Shown: positions 57,103 through 64,000 of the stretch, one piece after another
Layout of the letters: the number at the start of each line of letters is the position of its first letter
Numbering within the stretch: the stretch's first letter is position 1
NCBI GenBank assembly: GCA_035772735.1
Contig: JASDFA010000001.1
Coordinates: 57,179,001 to 57,243,000 of the forward strand
Source of the DNA: Datura wrightii
Taxonomy: Eukaryota; Streptophyta; Magnoliopsida; Solanales; Solanaceae
Reading direction: 5' to 3'
Length of the DNA: 64,000 nucleotides
The notes under the pieces: generated by a model
Told to the model about the DNA's origin: nothing
Databases searched by the model: none
Seen by the model: the letters and a program-made list of their open reading frames with translations, nothing else
Made by a program: the position numbers and the translations under genes

Positions 57103-57384
57103 TTCCAGTGAAGGTGCGCGATGGCAACATGTCATGGAGCCTATGCTCCACGTTCACTTCCGTGACACGTTGGGAAGACTTTGCTGCACACCCGGATTCC
57201 AGTAAAGGTGCGCAACAGGTCCGTGAAATGGAGCTGAGGCTCTGCGATAGCCTCCATGCCATGCTGAGGCTAAGAATCTGTGCATCCAAGTTCCAGTGAG
57301 GCTCCGTGACAAGGCCGTGGCATGGAGCTGATGCTCCGCGATAGCCTCCGTGCCACGTTGCCAGTTTATTCCGAGAAACTTCTC
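57103..57384 (+). repeat. 94-bp tandem repeats upstream of the RT-12 TATA box
   Basis: Units begin TTCCAGT at 57103, 57197 and 57291, exactly 94 bp apart. Each carries variants of GGTGCGCGATGG, ATGGAGCTGATGCTC, GCGATAGCCTCCGTG and CCACGTTG. GC-rich, with self-complementary words. Confidence 0.8.
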
Positions 57385-57389
57385 ACTTG

Positions 57390-57397
57390 TATAAATA
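57390..57397 (+). promoter_or_regulatory. TATA box in RT-12 5' LTR
   Basis: TATAAATA immediately after the 94-bp repeats; likely element promoter. Confidence 0.7.
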
Positions 57398-58297
57398 CCA
57401 CACTTAGGTTTTATTTTAAAGTTATCTAAAATTTCATGCTAGAACGTGGGTATCAAGCAGTTGAGCTGAAGAAGTCCTAGGGTTAATTCTCTTCCTTTTT
57501 CTCTTAAATTTCAATTGCTTGTATGTTTTCTACTGGTTTGAAGATGTTTAATCCTCAAATGAGTGACTAATTCACCTTTGGCTGCGGTTGAGGATAATTG
57601 CAGTAGTATGTAATTGAGGTTATTTCAGTTTTTATCTTCTCTAAAACGGTTGTTCTACTGATTCTTGTTTTTACTACATTAATGATTGGGCATTGTTAAT
57701 GTAAATATTAAAATTCCAATTTTATTTCCAAAAGGAAGATTATTTGGATGGATGTGAATTGGTAGAATATGTTCTTGTCTTGGTTGAGAAATTAAGAGAA
57801 GATTAACGTTCAGAATAAAAATATATCTGTAATGTCATATTTGGTCATCTATAGAATTTAGTTTGGTTTATGAGAATATGAGTTGTTGCATCACAGAAAT
57901 GTGTAATGTAAATATCATAATTCTTTAATTGATGAGGAGTTCGAAAGACCCAATCCATTGTTAATAATTCCAGACTAACAACCGAAGAGAAGTGTTGACT
58001 GAAATTTAATCAATAAATTACATCTCTACATGTTTTTCCTTAACCTCAGCTTGTTCGTGCTATTGTTCAGATTATAATTCATATTTTTCACTTAAGGTTA
58101 CATTAACTAATATTCTTGAAAAATCACCATTTGTTTTGCTTGTCTACTTGTATAAAGAAGTGTTTATACTAAACACTTAGAGAAAAATTACTCCTTCGTT
58201 ACAGTCCCTGTGGGTTCGATACCTGGCTTGAAATAAAATCACTTTATTACTTGTACGACCACGTGCACTTGCGTGCGATTGGGAGTGAACATGTTTT

Positions 58298-58315
58298 TGG
58301 CGCCGTTGCCGGGGA
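58298..58315 (+). other. RT-12 primer binding site (tRNA-Asp)
   Basis: TGGCGCCGTTGCCGGGGA, 18 of 18 bases complementary to the plant tRNA-Asp(GTC) 3' end, six bases after the LTR. Confidence 0.95.
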
Positions 58316-58407
58316 CTGGCAAAATTGGTGACTTAATTTTCTTAGTGTTAGTTTACAAGTTCAATACAAGTGTTGACAACTTGATCTTAGCGATTTCTCT
58401 TGCAGGT

Positions 58408-59861
58408 ACTAAGTTGTTTCTGAACGCTGGCAAGAGATAAGGAGTTGGTGGATCCATTTTTAGAGCCGGAGAGACAAGTTCATCTACAGAAGAGGGAAGC
58501 TCTAGAAAAGAAGTTGCAGTTATTAAGGAGGGCAATTCTCGAGCAACAACAACATCCACCAATTGTAAGGGCAGTTTTAGTGCTAGAAGAGATGGCAGCA
58601 AGACCGGTCCACGAGGTGGCAATCCCACATGCGAATAATGTAACATCCAGCATTCGCAGGCCGGAACTAGGAGGGAAATTTGAACTTAAGCAGAATATGG
58701 TGCAGTTATTGCACACCAGCGGGCAATTTACAGGTCTCCCTCATAAAGATCCACAGCAACATCTCCAAAACTTCTTGGAGATAAGTGACACATATATACC
58801 CGCTATAGTATTATCTGATTATGTGAGGCTTACACTATTCTCATTTTCACTGCTGGGGGAAGCCAAGAGGTGGTTAAAGGCTGAACCGCCAAATTCTATT
58901 ACTACTTGGGATGACCTAGCGAGGAAGTTTTTGATACGATTCTTTCTATCAAGGAAGACAGCCAGTCTTAGAAGTCAGATTCTAAGTTTCAAACAGAGAC
59001 AGGGTGAGAATTTGTATCAGGATTGGGAGAGGTTCAAGTCAATGTTAAGAGATTGTCCTCACCATCATCAGTCTAATGATGTATTGGTGCATACATTCAT
59101 TGAAGGCTTGGAACCGCATACAAAGATTTTGTTAGACTCAGCAGCCGGGGGGCAGGCATTGGAAAAGACATACGAAGAGCTGTACACCTTGTTGAACCAT
59201 ATCTCACAAGGTAATCCTGAATGGAATGCTGATACAACCTGAGGGGGAGTGAAGAAAGCGGTAGGGGTCTTGGAGGTAGATGGATTCACAGCGATTGCTG
59301 CACAAATAGCTGCTTTGCAGAATCAAATTAACACTCATTTCAGCAGCATGAGTTTGAGCCAGGCACAAGCCCCAGTCAATGCAGTTCAGCAGGTGTGGTG
59401 TGAAGTCTGTGGAAGTAGTGAACACTCAGCTGAGTGTTGTGGTGCCAATTCAGATTCGATAAATTTTGTTGGAAACGCCCAGAGGAGCAACAATCAACAA
59501 TATGGCAACAGTTACAACACAAATTGGAGAAATCATCCAAATTTTTCATGGAAGAGTAATAGTCACCAGGGACAGAGTTCAAATCAAGGCATGCACAGAA
59601 ATCAAGGGGGTCATCACAATTTTCAGCCGTAGTTCAGAGGAAATAATGCACCTCCTCAGTCCAACAACATCGAGGATATGCTTAAAATCATAATAGCTAA
59701 CCAGTCGCAGATGCAGGCTGATCAGGTAAAATTGACAACTGACATGATAAATCAGCAGTTAGCTACAAAGGCATTGGAGTATCAGTTGGGACAGTTAGCT
59801 GGAGCCTAAAATACTAGATCGAGGGGAGGATTACCAAGTGATACAGACCCAAATCCTAAGC
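58408..59861 (+). pseudogene. gag: RT-12 gag
   Basis: Begins after an acceptor-like CTTGCAG without an ATG. 58445-59242 is open: ELVDPFLEPERQVHLQKREA, KFELKQNMVQLLHTSGQFTG, DPQQHLQNFLEISDTYIP, LTLFSFSLLGEAKRWLKAEP, SITTWDDLARKFLIRFFLSR, LYQDWERFKSMLRDCPHHHQ and LLNHISQGNPEWNADTT. After a TGA at 59240-59242 the same frame continues GVLEVDGFTAIAAQIAALQN and the zinc knuckle WCEVCGSSEHSAECC (CX2CX4HX4C, about 59396-59440). It then runs on to a TAG at 59630-59632. A further stop is near 59807 and the region ends at DPNPKQ. Confidence 0.9.
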
Positions 59862-60996
59862 AGGTGAATACAGTTACTACCCGGAGTGGAAAGCAACTCG
59901 GGGAGGTGGAACCCGAAAGGCCAGCTCAGAAATCTGGAGCAACAGAAAAGGATGAAGGAAACGATGATGTGAGGGGGAATGAAAAGGAAACAGAGATGGA
60001 AAGACCACCGCCCCCGTTTCCTCAAAGATTGAAAAAGCACATGGAGGAAGCATGCTTCAAGAAGTTCATGGAAGTGTTGAAGCAGGTACATATTAATCTT
60101 CCTTTAGTAGATGTGCTGCAGGAGAGCCAAAATATGCTAAGTACATCAAAGACATTGTAGCAAACAAGAGAAGACTGACAGAGTATGCTACAGTTGCACT
60201 TACTGAGGAGTGCACCTCCCATATACAGAATCGATTGCCGACAAAGCTCAAGGATCCTGGGAGCTTCACTATTAAGATTACAATTGAGCAGTCTATTCGA
60301 GCTCGGGGTTTGTGCAATTCGGGAGAAAGTATAAATTTGATGCCAACATCAGTATTCAAGAAGCTGGGGCTGGGCAGTCCTAGACCCACCACTGTGATCT
60401 TGCAGCTAGCTGACCGTTCATTAGCCAGACCTGATGGAATTTTGGAGGATGTGCTAGTGCAAGTAGGCTCCCTTATTTTCCTGGTGGATTTTATAATTCT
60501 TGACTTTGAGCCAGATGCGGAAGTCCCATTTATTTTGGGACGTCCCTTCTTGGCAACAGGGCGAGCCTTAATTGATGTAGCTTCTAGGCAGCTAACCATG
60601 AGAGCTCATGATAAGGTAGAGGTCTTTGATGTCTACAAGGCCATGAAGCTACCTTCCATCTATGAAGAGTTATCAGCAATCAGTGTTTTTAATCAGGAAT
60701 CGACCCTTCTGATTATTGACTCACAGGATCCCTTGGAGAGAGCCTTGGTGGGACGTGATCATTTTGGGGATAGTGCGACATATGAGATGGTGCAGACTTT
60801 GAATGAGCCAAAATGGTTCTTCAGGAAGCAAGATTTTGAACCATTGAAGAGGTCCTTGGAGCCATCCCCAAAGCCATCAATAGAGGAGGCACCTAAATTG
60901 GAGTTAAAGACATTGCCTCCACATCTGCAGTATGTATTCTTGGGTGAAGATGACACCTTACCAATCATCATTTCAGTAGAACTGACAAATGCATAA
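59862..60996 (+). pseudogene. RT-12 aspartic protease and linker to RT
   Basis: VNTVTTRSGKQLGEVEPERP and a Pro-rich, acidic linker lead to PPPPFPQRLKKHMEEACFKK and INLPLVDVLQ. A one-base frameshift near 60120 follows, then the open frame 60235-60996 with DPGSFTIKITIEQSIRARGL. The active site reads LCNSGESINLMPTSVFKKLG: the catalytic Asp is replaced by Asn and Gly-Ala by Gly-Glu. Then come DGILEDVLVQVGSLIFLVDF, PFILGRPFLATGRALIDV and a long linker ending PHLQYVFLGEDDTLPIIIS, usual before Athila RT. The protease should be inactive. Confidence 0.88.
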
Positions 60997-61050
60997 GTGA
61001 AAGATGCATTGGTAGTCCTTAAGAGGCGAAAGAGAGCAATGGGATGGTAG

Positions 61051-61755
61051 ATGTCAGACATTAAGGGGATCAGTCCAGCTTTCTGCATGCACAAGATATT
61101 CGTGGAAGAGGGATCCAAGCCAACCGTGCAACATCAGCGGAGGTTGATCCCGGTGATGAAGGATGTAGTTAGAAAGGAAGTGATCAAGTGGCTGGATGCA
61201 GGAGTGGTATATCCAATCTCAGACAGTGAATGGGTTAGCCCAGTTCAATGCGTTCCCAAGAAAGGGGGAATGACAGTGGTCACAAATGAAAAGAATGAGC
61301 TAATTCCCACACGCACAGTCACGGGCTGGCGTATTTGCATGGATTATAGGAAGCTCAATGAGGCCACTCGGAAAGATCACTATCCGATTCCATTCATTGA
61401 TCAGATGTTGGATAGGCTAGCAGGGAAGGAATATTATTGCTTTCTGGATGGTTACTCTGGTTATAATCAAATAGCCATAGCACCAGAAGATCAGGAGAAG
61501 ACCACGTTTACATGTCCTTATGGGACATATGCTTTCAGGCGGATGCCCTTTGGTCTATGCAACGCACCAGCCACATTCCAGCGATGCATGATTGCAATAT
61601 TCCACGATATGGTGGAAGACTATGTCGAGGTATTTATGGATGACTTTTCTGTTTTTGGTAACTCGTTTGCTATGTGTTTGCAGAATCTAGACAGGGTGTT
61701 AGCCAGATGTGAAGATTCAAACCTGGTGCTCAACTGGAAAAGTGTCACTTTTTAG
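61051..61755 (+). pseudogene. pol: RT-12 reverse transcriptase
   Basis: 234 open codons. Motifs: SDIKGISPAFCMHKIFVEE, QRRLIPVMKDVVRKEVIKWL, YPISDSEWVSPVQCVPKKGG, GWRICMDYRKLNEATRKDHY, PIPFIDQMLDRLAGKEYYCF, LDGYSGYNQIAI (first Asp), FGLCNAPATFQRCM and VFMDDFSVFGNSF (catalytic pair). The palm and fingers are complete. A frameshift near 61737 breaks the thumb, which continues in another frame at 61740-61960 with two stops. Upstream linkage to the protease is broken by stops at about 60994 and 61049. The motifs are those of Athila/Tat rather than chromovirus RT. Confidence 0.92.
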
Positions 61756-62462
61756 TCAAGGAGGGTATTGTCCTTGGCCATAAGGTATCATGCAGAGGTT
61801 TGGAGGTCGATCGTGCAAAGATATAGCTGATTGAAAAGCTACCACCGCCAGTATCAGTTAAGGGTGTTCGCAGCTTCTTAGGACATGCTGGGTTTTACAG
61901 ACGGTTTATTCAAGACTTCTCTAAGATTTCTAGACCGATATGCTAGTTCTTAGAAAAAGAGGTGAAGTTTGAATTTGACAAGGAATGTGTAGAAGCATTT
62001 CAGGAGCTGAAAAGAAAGCTGGTGGAAGCTCCTATTCTCATTGCTCCAGACTGGGAATATCCTTTTGAGTTAATGTGTGATGCAAGTGATGCGGCTGTAG
62101 GAGCGGTATTGGGGCAGCGAAGGAATAAGATTTTTCATTCCATCTACTATGCAAGCAAAACGCTTGATGCTGCACAAGTTAATTATACAGTCACTAAGAA
62201 GGAGATGCTGACTCTAGTGTTTGCATTTGACAAGTTTAGATCCTACCTAGTGGGGTCAAAAGTGGTGGTACACACTGATCATGTGGCAATTCGGTACTTA
62301 TTTAGCAAGAAAGATGCGAAGCCCAAGCTACTCAGGTGGATATTATTGCTACAAGAGTTTGATCTAGAGATCCGAGACAGGAAGGGAAGTGAAAATCAGG
62401 TTGTAGATCACCTATCACGACTAGAGAACCGTTCACATGTGAAGAAAGATGAGCGCATCTGA
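61756..62462 (+). pseudogene. pol: RT-12 RT thumb and RNase H
   Basis: 61756-61960 carries GHKVSCRGLEVDRAKI and GVRSFLGHAGFYRRFIQDFS with two stops. 61962-62462 is open: FDKECVEAFQELKRKLVEAP, PFELMCDASDAAVGAVLGQR (first catalytic Asp), YASKTLDAAQVNYTVTKKEM (Glu), VVVHTDHVAIRYLFSKKDAK (second Asp) and NQVVDHLSRLENR (last Asp, NxVADHLSRL box). RNase H would remove template RNA. The catalytic residues are all visible, so this domain is the best preserved part. Confidence 0.9.
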
Positions 62463-63696
62463 GAAGAGTTCCCTAATGAACAATTCTTAGCAATAAAGGA
62501 AGCTGAACTCCCTTGGTATGTAGATATTGTGAATTTGTTAGTAAGTGGAATATACCCACCTGAGGCAACGACTCAACAAAGGAAGAAGCTGAAGCATGAG
62601 TCCAGGTATTACATGTGGGATGAGTCGTATCTATTCAAGAAAGGACCAGATCAAGTGATGAGGCGGTGCATTCCAAAAAGTCAGACGGCTGAGGTGCTGA
62701 GTAGTGTTGTCATTCACCGCCTTATGGAGGTCATCATGGAGGAGAGCGTACTGCTCACAAAGTGCTGCAATCCGGGTTCTTTTGGCCCACACTGTTCAAA
62801 GATGCTGCAGCTTATGTCAAAGTATGTGATCGATGTCAAGGAGCAGGAACAATCGGCGGGAGACTCGAGATGCCATTGTATCACATATTGGTAGTTGAGG
62901 TGTTCAATGTGTGGGGAATAGATTTTATGGGACCGTTCCCACCATTGTTTGGCAATCAATACATCTTGGTGGCAGTGGACTACGTGTCCAAGTGGGTTGA
63001 GGCAGCAGCATGTCCCAAGAACGACAACAAGGTGGTGGCTGGATTTGTGAAGAAGCAGATTTTCACAAGGTTTGGTACGCCATGAGCAATTATCAGCGAT
63101 GGAGGGGCATATTTTGTGAAAGCAGGATTCAAGAATTTGCTAGTGAAATACAGGGTGCGGCATAAAGTGGCTACAACATATCATCCCCAAACTAGCGGAC
63201 AAGTGGAGGTGTCAAACAAGGAAATTAAATAGATTTTGCAGAAAACGGTGAATGCACAATGCAAGGATTGGGCAAGCAAACTGGATGATCCGTTGTGGGC
63301 TTATAGAACTACATATAAGAACCCATTGGGACTTCACCGTATAGATTGGTTTACGGGAAGGCATGTCATCTCCCCGTAGAGCTTGAACATCGAGCTTATT
63401 GGGCTGTGCGGAAGCTGAACATGGATCCTGAGCTAGCAGGAAAGAGGAGATTGATGCAGCTGAGTAAGTTGGACGAATTTCGATGGCACGCATATGAAAG
63501 TGCAAAATGCTACAAAGAAAAAATGAAAAGGTGGCATGACAGGCATATGGTGCATCGAATCTTTGAGCTGGGCCAAATGGTGCTGCTATTCAACTCTAGA
63601 TTGAAACTCTTCCCAGGGAAATTGTGCTCCAAGTGGTCGAGGTCGTTTGAAGTAGTAAGGATGACCCCGTATGGGGCGGTTGAATTGTGGTAAGAA
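62463..63696 (+). pseudogene. pol: RT-12 integrase
   Basis: Starts EEFPNEQFLAIKEAELPWYV after a stop. LKHESRYYMWDESYLFKKGP is followed by a frameshift around 62720, then the zinc pair CDRCQG. The core reads VFNVWGIDFMGPFPPLFGNQ (first Asp), then a stop, ISDGGAYFVK (second Asp), YHPQTSGQVEVSNKEIK (Glu) and a stop. It ends WAYRTTYKNPLGLHR, shifted to GKACHLPVELEHRAYWAVRK, LDEFRWHAYESAKCYKEKMK, MVLLFNSRLKLFPGKLCSKW. There is no chromodomain, as expected outside chromoviruses. HHCC and DDE residues are largely visible, but breaks inactivate it. Confidence 0.9.
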
Positions 63697-63838
63697 GATA
63701 AAAGTGCCACATTTTTAGTGAATGGACAAAGGTGTAAGCACTACTGGGGTGAGGGCGCTAATCAAGAGAACACGTCTATCACCTTAGTAGAAGAATGAAG
63801 ATGAGAGGCGTCATGCCGCGATGGTAAATCAGGCGCTG

Positions 63839-63856
63839 CATGGGAGGCAACCCGTG
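63839..63856 (+). other. GGGAGGCAACCC hairpin, RT-12 copy 1
   Basis: CATGGG-AGGCAA-CCCGTG: six pairs, one T-G wobble. Preceded by CAGGCGCTG as in RT-5. Confidence 0.8.
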
Positions 63857-63932
63857 AATGTAATGTTATATAATAGTTAGAGACTTTATAAGAAAAAGAG
63901 GGGTTATGCCATGACGAAAACTAAGACGCTAG

Positions 63933-63948
63933 GTGGGAGGCAACCCAC
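63933..63948 (+). other. GGGAGGCAACCC hairpin, RT-12 copy 2
   Basis: GTGGG-AGGCAA-CCCAC: five perfect pairs. Preceded by AAGACGCTAG. A second copy 77 nt after the first. Confidence 0.75.
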
Positions 63949-64000
63949 TATTTTCTAACTAAGTGTTGTTTCTGGATGAATTTCAGGGGATACGGAGTGC

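Larger units (their letters stand above)
56787..58291 (+). mobile_element. RT-12 5' LTR
   Basis: TGATCTTGGGC ... GTGAACA, 1505 bp. The inverted repeat CTTGGGCA (56791-56798) / TGCCCAAG (56807-56814) lies just inside the end. Three 94-bp repeats at about 57103-57384 precede the TATA box at 57390. Confidence 0.9.
56787..64000 (+). mobile_element. RT-12: Athila-like element with gag, protease, RT, RNase H and integrase
   Basis: 5' LTR 56787-58291, perfect tRNA-Asp primer site, gag, protease, RT, RNase H, integrase and the start of the 3' non-coding region; the window ends before the polypurine tract and 3' LTR. Left flank ctcat (56782-56786). Related to RT-5/RT-10 in LTR ends, primer site, gag and hairpins, but with the full pol. 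Frameshifts and stops show this copy is inactive. Confidence 0.93.
63697..64000 (+). other. RT-12 start of the 3' non-coding region
   Basis: No ORF after the integrase. It holds two hairpins of the GGGAGGCAACCC type. The window ends before the expected central tract. Confidence 0.75.

Noticed and set aside
58298..58315. tRNA gene-like sequence TGGCGCCGTTGCCGGGGA
   Set aside because: Only the complement of the tRNA-Asp 3' end is present, next to an LTR; it is a primer binding site, not a tRNA gene.

Overview
The window is plant nuclear DNA made almost entirely of nested, mostly decayed LTR retrotransposons of the Ty3/gypsy superfamily. I find no host gene, rRNA, tRNA gene or CRISPR array. The pol segments resemble chromovirus (Tekay/Del-like) and Athila-like copies that I associate with Solanaceae. 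That assignment is from memory and was not checked by a search.

Layout, with working names. RT-1 (before 1 to 5961, minus) is a chromovirus-like element inserted in RT-2 (5962-10088, plus), which keeps only integrase-chromodomain and its 3' LTR. RT-2 sits in RT-3 (10089-11662, minus), of which the leader and 5' LTR are visible. RT-4 (12094-35737, minus) is an old chromovirus-like element with a perfect 5-bp target duplication (atatc). Its integrase was split by RT-5 (14714-22185, plus, duplication gtggc) and by RT-6 (22669-30478, plus). After unassigned AT-rich DNA come a lone LTR, RT-7 (38046-40196), and the start of RT-8 (40293 to about 41177). RT-8 is cut by RT-9 (about 41178 to beyond the window), whose leader holds RT-10 (43339-50787, minus). 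RT-9 gag is then interrupted by a stack of Athila-like sequence: RT-11a (50969-52123), RT-11 (52124-56786, minus) and RT-12 (56787 to the window end, plus).

RT-5 and RT-10 are two copies, in opposite orientation, of one non-autonomous family. They have LTRs, a tRNA-Asp primer site, gag and protease, but no reverse transcriptase, RNase H or integrase. RT-12 is a related Athila-like element that does carry gag, protease, RT, RNase H and integrase, although this copy is broken. A plausible relationship is that RT-12-type elements supply enzymes to RT-5/10-type elements.

The most interesting signal is non-coding. First, a small hairpin with a purine tetraloop, usually AGGA, precedes the polypurine tract of every element whose 3' end is visible (RT-2, 4, 5, 6, 10, 11). 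Its stem bases change while pairing is kept. RT-5, RT-10 and RT-11 carry a second copy of this hairpin and tract internally, like a central polypurine tract. Second, a hairpin with loop AGGCAA (AGACAA in RT-11) follows the last ORF of RT-5, 10, 11 and 12 and shows three different Watson-Crick pairs at one stem position. In the three elements where both can be seen, the two hairpins lie 240-253 nt apart. RT-11 also has an unrecognised ORF in the place where the others carry gag-protease or integrase.
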